DNA of 64,000 nt from Gimesia algae (GTDB lineage Bacteria > Planctomycetota > Planctomycetia > Planctomycetales > Planctomycetaceae). Each line of letters starts with the position of its first letter. Within the stretch, counting starts at the first letter, position 1. A program made the position numbers and the translations under genes. Where the stretch lies: the NCBI RefSeq assembly GCF_007746795.1, contig NZ_CP036343.1, forward strand, positions 1 through 64,000, given 5' to 3'. Positions 29,321 through 37,538 of this stretch are shown piece by piece. The notes under the pieces were generated by a model. The model was not told the origin of the DNA, made no database searches, and saw nothing but the letters and a program-made list of their open reading frames with translations.

Positions 29321-30781
29321 TTACAGTTCGGGAATCGGTTCGTCCGCTTTGATGTCGACCTCTTCCCAGTTTGCCTGACCGTTTTCGTAACGCAGAATTC
29401 GATGTTTGCTGCCCGGTGCGGGCTTCTCATTCACGGTAGGCAGCCACGCGCGATGCTCTTCGATCAGCGTGGCATAATTGGGATCACCGCTCAGGTTGTT
29501 CCATTCAGCCGGATCCTGTTTCATGTCATAAAACTCTTCCGATCCGTCTGCGTAATGTATGTACCGATAGTTCTCTGTTCGCACCGAAGTGTTGTTGCGG
29601 TTGTGGGAAGTAATCGCAGGCCACTTGCGGGGCGTGTTCGCATCTTTCAGTTGAGGTACCAGGGAGTGTCCTTCCAGATCCGTGCGGGGCGGCAGGTCGC
29701 AGAGTTCGATCAGCGTGGGATAAATGTCCAGCAGCTCGGCCGGTTTCTCGCAGACCGCGTTTTCCGTAATCCCCGGACCGGCGAAAATCAGAGGCACGCG
29801 CGTCGAACGCTCCCACAGTGTATTTTTTCCCGTGATCAGTTTTTCACCCAGATGCCAGCCATGATCGGACCAGATGACAATGATCGTATTTTCGTCCAGG
29901 TTGTTTTTCTCCAGCGCATCAGTCACGCGCCCCACCTGACTGTCGACAAAACTGGTACACGCCAGATACGAGCGGACCAGGTTCTTCCACTGATTGGCTT
30001 CCTGCAGAAACTTGAAGCGGGGCTCGGGCAGTTTCCAGTGCAGGTACCAGGAAAAGCGGGGCGTGTCGTCCCGGTCGGTCGCCAGGAACGGGGGGAGTTG
30101 CAGCGTCTCTTCCGGATACAGGTCGAACCACTGCTGTGTGGCGTAACAGGGAACGTGAGGCAGGAAAAATCCGACCGACAGGAAAAACGGTTCGGTCGGT
30201 TTTTTGTTCAACTGATCGACGGCCCAGCTTGCGACTTTCCAGTCCCCTTTGTCTTCGTCTTTATGCGGAAACGTGCCCCAGTCGACCAGCGGATGCGGGT
30301 TGGGTGTTTCAACCAGTTTTTTGGGAGGCTTCACCCCCACGCCTGGCGGAGGCCCGATGACCGAGAATTCCTTGTCGGTTTTTTTGCGGCCATAACCGCC
30401 ATGATAAATTTTACCGGTTGTATAAGTTTTATAGCCGTTCTGTTCCAGATACTGTGGCAGCGAAACGCGGTCTTTGAACTTCTCAATGGTGCGAAACCAG
30501 GGTGCCAGGCCGTATACGCCTGTCGTCGAAGGCCGCAGGCCCGTCATCAGGCTGGTCCGCGACGGATTACAGAGCGGCGACTGGCAGTGCGCATTCGCGA
30601 ACAGCGTTCCTCTCGCTGCCACCTTGTCGATGTGGGGAGTTTTAATCTGCGGATGCCCTTTCAGACAGCCGATCCAGTCGTTCTGGTCATCAATGGCGAT
30701 GAACAGAATGTTAGGCTTTTGAGCCGCCTGCGACGGGGTATAAAACGAGCAGAAGAATATGAGCATCATCAGCAAGCGCAT
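29321..30781 (-). CDS. Exported sulfatase (iduronate-2-sulfatase-like)
   Basis: The 486-residue enzyme has a signal peptide (MRLLMMLIFFCSFYTPSQA). Metal-binding aspartates occur in FIAIDDQND (residues 31-32), and the sulfatase signature CNPSR (71-75), whose cysteine is converted to formylglycine, is intact. A second metal site appears as WSDHGWHLGEK. Overall order fits iduronate-2-sulfatase-type enzymes acting on sulfated polysaccharides. AGGAA precedes the ATG. Planctomycetes carry many such genes, and this one has no visible polysaccharide-lyase neighbour. Maturation needs an active formylglycine-generating enzyme, and the FGE-like gene at 56564 probably is not one. Confidence 0.92.
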   Translation of the reverse strand: MRLLMMLIFFCSFYTPSQAAQKPNILFIAIDDQNDWIGCLKGHPQIKTPHIDKVAARGTLFANAHCQSPLCNPSRTSLMTGLRPSTTGVYGLAPWFRTIEKFKDRVSLPQYLEQNGYKTYTTGKIYHGGYGRKKTDKEFSVIGPPPGVGVKPPKKLVETPNPHPLVDWGTFPHKDEDKGDWKVASWAVDQLNKKPTEPFFLSVGFFLPHVPCYATQQWFDLYPEETLQLPPFLATDRDDTPRFSWYLHWKLPEPRFKFLQEANQWKNLVRSYLACTSFVDSQVGRVTDALEKNNLDENTIIVIWSDHGWHLGEKLITGKNTLWERSTRVPLIFAGPGITENAVCEKPAELLDIYPTLIELCDLPPRTDLEGHSLVPQLKDANTPRKWPAITSHNRNNTSVRTENYRYIHYADGSEEFYDMKQDPAEWNNLSGDPNYATLIEEHRAWLPTVNEKPAPGSKHRILRYENGQANWEEVDIKADEPIPEL

Positions 30782-30990
30782 CCGAAGTTCCTTTCGATGA
30801 ATTCTGAAAGCATAAAGAAATGAAGCAATGGTTTATCATAACCACTGGGGAGAGCGAAAGAAAATGCCTGTATTGATTTGCAGAGAGAGAATTGTCCTAT
30901 TCCAGAATTCGATCTGGAAAACATAAACATTAGTTGATATATTAGTCGATACCGAATAAGTAGACGATTTTCTTTGGCTCGGGAAAAATC

Positions 30991-32385
30991 ATGCTTTCTT
31001 TCTACAATCATCACGGCAAGCAGGGGCGGCGGGAATTCCTGCGCGTGGGCGGTCTGGCGCTGGGCGGGCTGACGTTGCCCGGTCTCCTGTCAACAAAAGC
31101 ACAGGCTGCTGGTTCCGGGACGCTGCTGAAAAACAAATCGGTCATCTTTCTGTTTATGCATGGCGGACCGAGCCAGATTGAAACGTTCGACCCCAAGATG
31201 AGTGCACCGGATGGCATCCGCAGTGTGACGGGCGAAGTGGCAACGAAGATACCCGGCGTGACGTTCGGAAGTACGTTTCCAAAACTGGCGCAACTCGCCG
31301 ATCGTATGTCCGTCGTGCGTTCTTACCGCACCGGTGACAGTCGGCACGACATCAAACCGGTCGTGCATAAAGATACACTCAACGCGAATCTGGGTTCGCT
31401 GTATTCGCGTGTTGTGGGCGCCAATCATCCCGAGAACGGCATGCCGACGAACGCGGTGCTCTTTCCGCAGGCCATCGATGACAAGATGCTGCCCGCCGTC
31501 ACGCAGTTCGGCAAATTTGATTCGCACGGCCTGATGGGCTCCGCGTATGCCCCGTTCGTGCCCGGTGCGGGTGGCGATATGCAGTCGAATATGTCTCTAG
31601 CGATCCCCCCGAATCGTCTTGATGATCGCCGACTGTTACTTTCGAAACTGGATCGTGCCCGCTGGGCGGCTGAGAAAAGTGAAACGTTTGCCGCCAGTTC
31701 ACAACTGCAGCAACAGGCGTTCGACGTGATCCTGGGCGGCGTCTCTCGCGCCTTTGATTTGTCTCAGGAAGATCCCGCCGTGGTCGCCCGTTACGATACG
31801 GCTCCGCTGGTCAAGCCGGCATCCATCAGCACGCGTTGGAAGAACTACAAACGCTACATTGACAACGCTCAGTCACTGGGCAAGCTGCTGTTGATGGCCC
31901 GTCGTCTCTGCGAATCAGGCTGCGGCTTTGTGACGATCACCACCAACTTTGTGTGGGACATGCACGCGGATAAAAATAACGCCGGCGTCGGGGAAGGCAT
32001 GGACTACATGGGCGTGCCCTTCGATCATGCGGTCTCTGCCTTTATGGAAGATACGCACAATCGTGGTCTCAGCGATGATATTCTGCTGGTCTGTTCGGGT
32101 GAAATGGGCCGCACTCCCAAACTCAACAGTCGCGGCGGACGCGATCACTGGGGTAATCTATCGCCACTCATGCTGTCAGGCGGCGGTTTGAATACGGGGC
32201 AGGTCATTGGCCAGTCAGACCGACATGCCGGCGGACCTCAGACCGAACCGATTGAACGCAAAGACCTGGTCAGCAGCATCATGCACACCCTGTTCGATGT
32301 CGGCGAACTCCGCATCACGCGCGGCGTTCCCAACGAGATCGTCCAGGTCGCCACCGCAGGCAAACCGATTCCCGGCCTGTTCTGA
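30991..32385 (+). CDS. DUF1501 protein with twin-arginine signal (second copy)
   Basis: The 464-residue protein begins with a twin-arginine signal RREFLRVGG (about residues 13-21) and a hydrophobic run ending AQAAG, so it is exported through Tat. It shares the family landmarks FLFMHGGPSQIETFDP (near 53-68) and SGEMGRTPKLN with GRDHWGN (near 370-390). It belongs to a different DUF1501 branch from the copy at 23486 (the sequences align only at landmarks). As there, no PSD1/DUF1549 partner adjoins it. The upstream neighbour is the divergent sulfatase, which has the same fold superfamily. Confidence 0.9.
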   Translation: MLSFYNHHGKQGRREFLRVGGLALGGLTLPGLLSTKAQAAGSGTLLKNKSVIFLFMHGGPSQIETFDPKMSAPDGIRSVTGEVATKIPGVTFGSTFPKLAQLADRMSVVRSYRTGDSRHDIKPVVHKDTLNANLGSLYSRVVGANHPENGMPTNAVLFPQAIDDKMLPAVTQFGKFDSHGLMGSAYAPFVPGAGGDMQSNMSLAIPPNRLDDRRLLLSKLDRARWAAEKSETFAASSQLQQQAFDVILGGVSRAFDLSQEDPAVVARYDTAPLVKPASISTRWKNYKRYIDNAQSLGKLLLMARRLCESGCGFVTITTNFVWDMHADKNNAGVGEGMDYMGVPFDHAVSAFMEDTHNRGLSDDILLVCSGEMGRTPKLNSRGGRDHWGNLSPLMLSGGGLNTGQVIGQSDRHAGGPQTEPIERKDLVSSIMHTLFDVGELRITRGVPNEIVQVATAGKPIPGLF

Positions 32386-32441
32386 AAAGCATATCAGACC
32401 GGGAAGTCAGTTTCTGAATAGGGTTCGATCACTGTTTGTGC

Positions 32442-32999
32442 TCAGGGGACTTCCGCTACCTGCACGTCATCAATCAGTGCCGTACCGCCGGCGTTGCCTT
32501 CCGCGGGAATACCAATCCGCAGCCGCAACGTGGCGGTTCCTTCAGGAACTTGGATCACGGTTTGAATCGTCTCCCATTCCGCTAGATCCTGTTTGAGTTC
32601 CCGCTGTTCTGAACGGGCAAACCCCAGCGGTTTCTGTGTTGATTGATCCAGGCACTGCACCACCACCATCGGCAGTGACTGCAGACTGCGCGTCCTGACA
32701 CGAGCAGAAACGCGGTAGGTTTTTCCCGCCTCAAATCCCTGCAAGTCCTGGTGTGCATTGTAGGCTACCTGCTGTTGAGGATGATCGGCTGCGATCCTGA
32801 TTGCCAGTACACGCGAACCGTTTGCCTCTGGTTCCAGCAGAGACTGATAACTGACCAGCTGCGATTGACCCGGTAGCGAGGTAAATAGCCAGCCGCTGGG
32901 AGTCGCGGAACGTGCATCGACCGTTTCAAAGTCCGCATTGACGACTTGCGGCGCCTGAGACGTAGCAGCGCACAATACGAGTGAGAGCAAAATGAGCAT
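32442..32999 (-). CDS. Exported carbohydrate-binding-like domain protein
   Basis: The 185-residue product has a short signal peptide (MLILLSLVLCAATSQA). It then shows a jelly-roll pattern with VNADFE near the start, GKTYRVSARVRT and EGTATLRLRIGIP strands, and a C-terminal GGTALIDDVQVAEV. This order is typical of CBM4/9-like modules seen at the end of planctomycete enzymes, here standing alone. The ribosome site GGAGG precedes the ATG. Sugar binding is inferred from the fold pattern only. It is read in the same direction as the large propeller gene upstream, 244 bases away. Confidence 0.7.
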   Translation of the reverse strand: MLILLSLVLCAATSQAPQVVNADFETVDARSATPSGWLFTSLPGQSQLVSYQSLLEPEANGSRVLAIRIAADHPQQQVAYNAHQDLQGFEAGKTYRVSARVRTRSLQSLPMVVVQCLDQSTQKPLGFARSEQRELKQDLAEWETIQTVIQVPEGTATLRLRIGIPAEGNAGGTALIDDVQVAEVP

Positions 33000-33243
33000 T
33001 CTTTAATCCTCCTTGAATTTAGAAAATTGCGTCAGACCGAGTTCTCCTGTCGCAATAACTGTGCCACATCTCAGGTTTGTGAAACTGCGAAGTCTATTTA
33101 AATGAGGGGCGACGATCTGTTGTCCGGGCAGATCCGATTTGCACAATCTGCCTGTAAATCTTACAGCCCGCTGGAACGACTTTCGTGCTATAACAGGAGT
33201 CTCAGGTGCTCTTGAAATTCGCATCAGAAAACCGGGACACAGG

Positions 33244-36200
33244 TTAATCTTGGACCACGATTTCCACGCCCGACAACAGTGTTCGGCCTTTGATCGCAGT
33301 CAGATCCACTTGCAGACTGGTTGAGCAGCGAACGCCCTTGAATTCCCGGACGATCGCCCGGTTCGCGCCGCCGGCTGCTTTGACGACATCCAGTTCCGGC
33401 AGTACCGGTTTCCCCTGAAGACTCACGTCGAACACACGTTCGCCCGGCTTCAGATCCTGGGGCTCCAGAAAATAAAGCCGGACCGTATAACTGCGTTCCG
33501 GCGTGGAAACCGGTGAAAGTGTTACTGACAATGCGGCTGCTCCTTCCACTCCCGAGGCGGCCACCCATTTCAAATCGCCTTCTTCAACAAAAGACGAATG
33601 CTTGTGATAGTACTCCAGATCAGCGCCGCTGAGTTTGAGTGAGACCACAGGCGAGGAGCCTCCCACGCTGGGGTAGTCCAGCCAGAGTGTGCCGTTCACT
33701 GCCTGACGATCGCCGGGCGCACCCAGGTTGACACCCAACTGCTGCACCTGATCCTCTTTGGCGTTCATCGCCAGCGCACTATAACTCCAGACCTCCGAAT
33801 CCGGTACATGGGTCAGTGCCAGGGAAGTAAACAGCGAGTAACCACAACTGCAGCCATGTGCCATGTTCGGTGAATTGAGCACGCCGTTCGCCGGTACCAG
33901 GCTGTTGCGACAACCGGTACGGAAGCCTTCCAGGCGCGAGGTATTCGCACTGTCGATATCGCAGAACCCGGCGGAGCTCGCGCGGAAAGTCATCAGGTGC
34001 GGGCTGGCAATCGCGTAATTGCAGTGATGTCCCGCCTTGGTGAACTCCCACGGAATCGGTTTGCCGGTGATCGGATTCGTACGCAGAATCGGCTCGCCGG
34101 TTTCCAGATCATAAGACAGTCCGGGACCGCGCTGGTCCAGAATGCGGTCGTTCCAGATGATGACCTTATCCCACAGCGTTTCAGGATGCCCGCGAAATCC
34201 CTGGCCGGTCGAATATTTTTTCCAGAGTTCCGAACCATCTTTGCCGCGAAAGGCTGAGATCCCATCGCGGTTGGTAACCAGCATCACATCTTTCTGATCG
34301 CTATAGGAGAGCCAGGTTCCCACGACGTCCGTCTGATGTTCCCAGATCAATTTACCGGTTTTCAAATCGATCGCTTTAATAAATCGTTCCGCCAGCGCAT
34401 TGGGAATTTTACCGCGGCGTTTCCAGTCCCCATAAAAGTTTTCCAACGCGCCATCATAAACATAAATCCGGTCTCCACTCAAAGAGACGACGGGAAAACT
34501 CATCTGTGCCTTGTGTGTCCAGATGACTTCCCCGGTGTGGCGGTTGAGCGCCACCAGTTCCAGCGGGAGTAAGCCGTACTTTTCACCAATCTTTTTTGAA
34601 GTCCGGAAAACCGACGTTAACAGCAGGTCTTCATGTATACGGATGCGTCCCCAGCGGTCATCAGCATGGGGCAGGGTCATCTCGGCCAGCGTTTTCCCTG
34701 TTGCCGGATCAAGCCTCACGCAGGTGTTCTGACTGGTGACCAGATAAATACTGTCTTCGAGGGCGATGAAATGATGGCCGACCAGTTTTCCGTCATAGCT
34801 CTGGCCGCGACGTCCCGGGCTGTCTTCCGGCGTTTCTTCCAGAGGGATCATCCATAGAATCCGCCCGGTATAGACATCAACGGCCGTTAATTTTCCGGGT
34901 CCCTGCAGAAACATTCGTCCTTCGATCACCGCCATACTGGGGCCCCAGTCATGACGGTTGTAAAACAGGTCGCCGTGGCCCGCAGGTCCGCCAAACCAAA
35001 GCACGCCCAGCGGTGCTTTCACCAGTTCATCGCGGGACATCAGTGTGTTCGAGGCATCCCCGTACTCGTGGGTCCAGTTTGCAGAACCGGGCAGGGCACC
35101 GACGCGGGTCAACAGTGTGAAACCTTCCGCTTGCTTGAGTTCCGCGCGAGGCAGACGCTTCTCCTCCACCGTGGTCGCCAACTGTACGTATTCTGTTTCA
35201 CCCAGGTTCAGACAGGAGGTCCCGCCATAGGGACGCAACGATTTGTAAACCGTCTTCCAGGTATCTGCATTCAGCGACCCACCCAGCGCGCTTAAATCTT
35301 CGGAGACGATCAGTTCCGCCATGTAAGCGGGAAGTTCAAATGTGAGCGGATTGCCCTGGTGTATGACGACCCGTGTTCCCAGCAGACCTGCCGCATCGTA
35401 TTTCGTCCGCAGCGTTGCCACTTTTTGTGCATCCGGCTCGACTGCAATCAGCGTCAGCTTTGATTGATCGATCAGTTCTTCCAGCAGACGCCCGCTACCG
35501 GTTCCCAGCACAAGACCATAGCCAGCGCCGGGCTGTGTCAGTGAGAGCAACTGGCTGGTTTTTTCGGTCCAGGCATCCTGTTGTGCACTCAATTCGCGTT
35601 TCTGTGCAGAAAACGTAAGTGGTTTCATTGGTTTGCCTCCGAAACAAAGCAGGTCGCCTGCTTCGGTCACGACGACCAGTGCACCATTCGCGGCAATCAT
35701 GGTGGCTGGTGTGCCGGTGATGGATTGTGTCCAGCTAATGTCAGCGGCTTTGCCATCTTTTGCCAGATCCAGCGCGAAAATCATCTCACCCTGATGGCCA
35801 TACAAACGATTGCCGGCTTTCAAATCAAGCTGCACCGGATGTGCTTTGACCCAGGCTTCCCATTCCGCTTGAGGCAGCTTCTGCTGTGGAGGGATGGGCA
35901 GACTCCAGAGCTGATTGAGCACTTTTTTCTTAACAACTTTACCACGGCGGTCTTTTGATTCCACTGTCTTCAGATTTTTCAGATCGTAGGCAACCACATT
36001 GCCGGCTCTGCCAAAATAGACAATTTCTTCCGTCAACACGGGAAAACGGGCATCCACTCCCAGATCCTGGCTGGTGTCCATTCGAAAAGAAGAACCGCCA
36101 TGAAAAATGTAGGGGCCGACAGAAGAGACATGATAATTGGTTACCCGGTTTCCATATTTATGTGTGATGAACTGATCCGTTTTCAAATCAAGACAGGCAG

Positions 36201-36930
36201 CGACCGAACGGCCACAGGGAATCAGCAGCTTATTTTCATTCTTGACCAGGTAACCCTGGGGTGTCACATCCGTCAATGTTTTGATTTCATGTTCTGGCTT
36301 AGAAACCGCTTCTCCTGTTTCTGCATTCAGCGTGTAGAGAAAGGTCCCCTCGAACGGCCACACGCCACAGGTGAAATAAATTTTACCCTCAGATAATACA
36401 GCGCCCCCACGAATCGGCCAGACCGAAGAGAGCCGTTCATTCGCGAGCGCTTTCCGCGCGTTCGGGGCCGCCTGGAATTTCCAGTTCAGTTTTCCGTCTG
36501 CTGCATTCAGACAATAAAAACAGCCATCGTCGGCTGAGAAGTAAACATTCTTGCCCGCAACCAGCGGCGCGAATCGGACCGGGCCATTCGCGAAATACTG
36601 CCACTGTTGTTGGCCGGTCTTGAGGTCAAAGGCGCTCACACTGTCATTACGCGACGAGCTGACGAACAAGGTCTGTCCGGCGATCACCGGTTCGTAGTGA
36701 GCGTCAAACTGGATGCGGGGATCTTCAGGCCAGGCCGGCTTGAGCGGCTTCAGTTGCCGTCTCCACTGGAGATGCAGGTCGTTCGCGAGTTGCTCGTCTG
36801 TGGTTGCCGTCCGCCGTGCATCTTTCCGCCAGGTCGGCCAGTCTTCTGCTGCAGCGGAGGACAGGAACAGCAGCCCGCTGAACAGGCTGCAGCAAACAAA
36901 AGCAGTAAGACGCGTCACAGGGAAAGGCAT
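33244..36930 (-). CDS. Exported PQQ-type beta-propeller fused to methyltransferase-like and malectin-like domains
   Basis: The 1,228-residue protein has a signal peptide (MPFPVTRLTAFVCCSLFSG). A first propeller begins with WPTWRKDARRTA (near residue 31) and is built of blades such as VSAFDLKTGQQQWQY. A Rossmann-like segment follows at about 472-560 (LVLGTGSGRLLEEL, then AVEPDAQKVATL), which reads like SAM methyltransferase motifs I and II. A second propeller covers about 625-1080. The C-terminal domain (about 1130-1228: YTVRLYFLEP, RVFDVSLQG) is malectin-like. AGGAG precedes the ATG. Cofactor use is unproven, since these repeats often serve binding rather than PQQ catalysis. The exported location makes a SAM-dependent activity puzzling. 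A related protein starts at 63160. Confidence 0.85.
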   Translation of the reverse strand: MPFPVTRLTAFVCCSLFSGLLFLSSAAAEDWPTWRKDARRTATTDEQLANDLHLQWRRQLKPLKPAWPEDPRIQFDAHYEPVIAGQTLFVSSSRNDSVSAFDLKTGQQQWQYFANGPVRFAPLVAGKNVYFSADDGCFYCLNAADGKLNWKFQAAPNARKALANERLSSVWPIRGGAVLSEGKIYFTCGVWPFEGTFLYTLNAETGEAVSKPEHEIKTLTDVTPQGYLVKNENKLLIPCGRSVAACLDLKTDQFITHKYGNRVTNYHVSSVGPYIFHGGSSFRMDTSQDLGVDARFPVLTEEIVYFGRAGNVVAYDLKNLKTVESKDRRGKVVKKKVLNQLWSLPIPPQQKLPQAEWEAWVKAHPVQLDLKAGNRLYGHQGEMIFALDLAKDGKAADISWTQSITGTPATMIAANGALVVVTEAGDLLCFGGKPMKPLTFSAQKRELSAQQDAWTEKTSQLLSLTQPGAGYGLVLGTGSGRLLEELIDQSKLTLIAVEPDAQKVATLRTKYDAAGLLGTRVVIHQGNPLTFELPAYMAELIVSEDLSALGGSLNADTWKTVYKSLRPYGGTSCLNLGETEYVQLATTVEEKRLPRAELKQAEGFTLLTRVGALPGSANWTHEYGDASNTLMSRDELVKAPLGVLWFGGPAGHGDLFYNRHDWGPSMAVIEGRMFLQGPGKLTAVDVYTGRILWMIPLEETPEDSPGRRGQSYDGKLVGHHFIALEDSIYLVTSQNTCVRLDPATGKTLAEMTLPHADDRWGRIRIHEDLLLTSVFRTSKKIGEKYGLLPLELVALNRHTGEVIWTHKAQMSFPVVSLSGDRIYVYDGALENFYGDWKRRGKIPNALAERFIKAIDLKTGKLIWEHQTDVVGTWLSYSDQKDVMLVTNRDGISAFRGKDGSELWKKYSTGQGFRGHPETLWDKVIIWNDRILDQRGPGLSYDLETGEPILRTNPITGKPIPWEFTKAGHHCNYAIASPHLMTFRASSAGFCDIDSANTSRLEGFRTGCRNSLVPANGVLNSPNMAHGCSCGYSLFTSLALTHVPDSEVWSYSALAMNAKEDQVQQLGVNLGAPGDRQAVNGTLWLDYPSVGGSSPVVSLKLSGADLEYYHKHSSFVEEGDLKWVAASGVEGAAALSVTLSPVSTPERSYTVRLYFLEPQDLKPGERVFDVSLQGKPVLPELDVVKAAGGANRAIVREFKGVRCSTSLQVDLTAIKGRTLLSGVEIVVQD

Positions 36931-37097
36931 TCATCAACTCCTGAACTTTTTATGTCGGACAACCAACCATCAATCATCTCTGATCTATTAAAAGTAACGG
37001 AGTGAGTTTGGTTTTAACAGGCAGGTCTGCCAACTTCATCAGTTTTTCATCCACGGCACGCGCAAACCACTTATCGAGCCCGCTGGAAAAATAATTC

Positions 37098-37127
37098 TTG
37101 ACAGACATACTATGTCACACATAGTAT
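37098..37127 (+). promoter_or_regulatory. Promoter and operator of the PadR gene
   Basis: A TTGACA -35 hexamer (37098-37103) is followed after 18 bases by TAGTAT (37122-37127). A perfect palindrome, ATACTATGT (37107-37115) and ACATAGTAT (37119-37127) with a 3-bp spacer, fills the promoter. Its inner ATGT and ACAT match the half-sites bound by PadR proteins. Binding here would block RNA polymerase, so autorepression is likely. Confidence 0.75.
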
Positions 37128-37175
37128 ATAAGAAACTGAGTTTTCTCTGATTCCCATTCGTGGAAGGAAGCAATC

Positions 37176-37538
37176 ATGCGCATCGAACGCGAACTGATGC
37201 GGGGTGCCGGCCCGGTAGCGGTTTTGAAGCTGCTGGAAGAGGGCGCGAAATATGGTTATGAGCTCGTGGAGGCACTCTCCGAACAGACGGGTGGCGTGCT
37301 TGACATGGGGCAGTCCACGCTCTATCCACTGCTCTATAATCTGCAGTCACAGGGACTGATCCGTCCCAGCTGGCAGGAATCGGAGAGCGGCCGCAAACGC
37401 AAATATTATTCGCTCACTGCCAAAGGCAAAAAACGACTGGCAAAAGATACCGCCCAATGGGTCGCCGTCGCTAGCGCCATGCAGAATCTGGGCATCTTGT
37501 CGGGCGCACCACCCAAATTACAGGGAGGGGAAGCATGA
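37176..37538 (+). CDS. PadR-family transcriptional regulator
   Basis: The 120-residue protein is a winged-helix regulator of the PadR type: GPVAVLKLLEEG, YGYELVEAL, the recognition-helix region GQSTLYPLLYNLQSQGLI (about residues 48-65), the wing with SGRKRKYYSLTAKGK and a short C-terminal dimerisation helix. A GGAAGGAAG ribosome site precedes the ATG. It overlaps the next gene as ATGA. PadR/membrane-protein pairs of this kind sense envelope or phenolic stress in other bacteria, and the signal here is unknown. The promoter palindrome at 37107-37127 is the likely binding site. Confidence 0.92.
   Translation: MRIERELMRGAGPVAVLKLLEEGAKYGYELVEALSEQTGGVLDMGQSTLYPLLYNLQSQGLIRPSWQESESGRKRKYYSLTAKGKKRLAKDTAQWVAVASAMQNLGILSGAPPKLQGGEA

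Noticed and set aside
29243-30823. 526-residue open frame on the plus strand
   Set aside because: It is antisense to the sulfatase, which has an intact signature and signal peptide; the reverse frame has no domain pattern.
32400-32440. Possible tRNA suggested by GGGTTCGATCAC
   Set aside because: No acceptor, D-arm or anticodon stem can be built around it.
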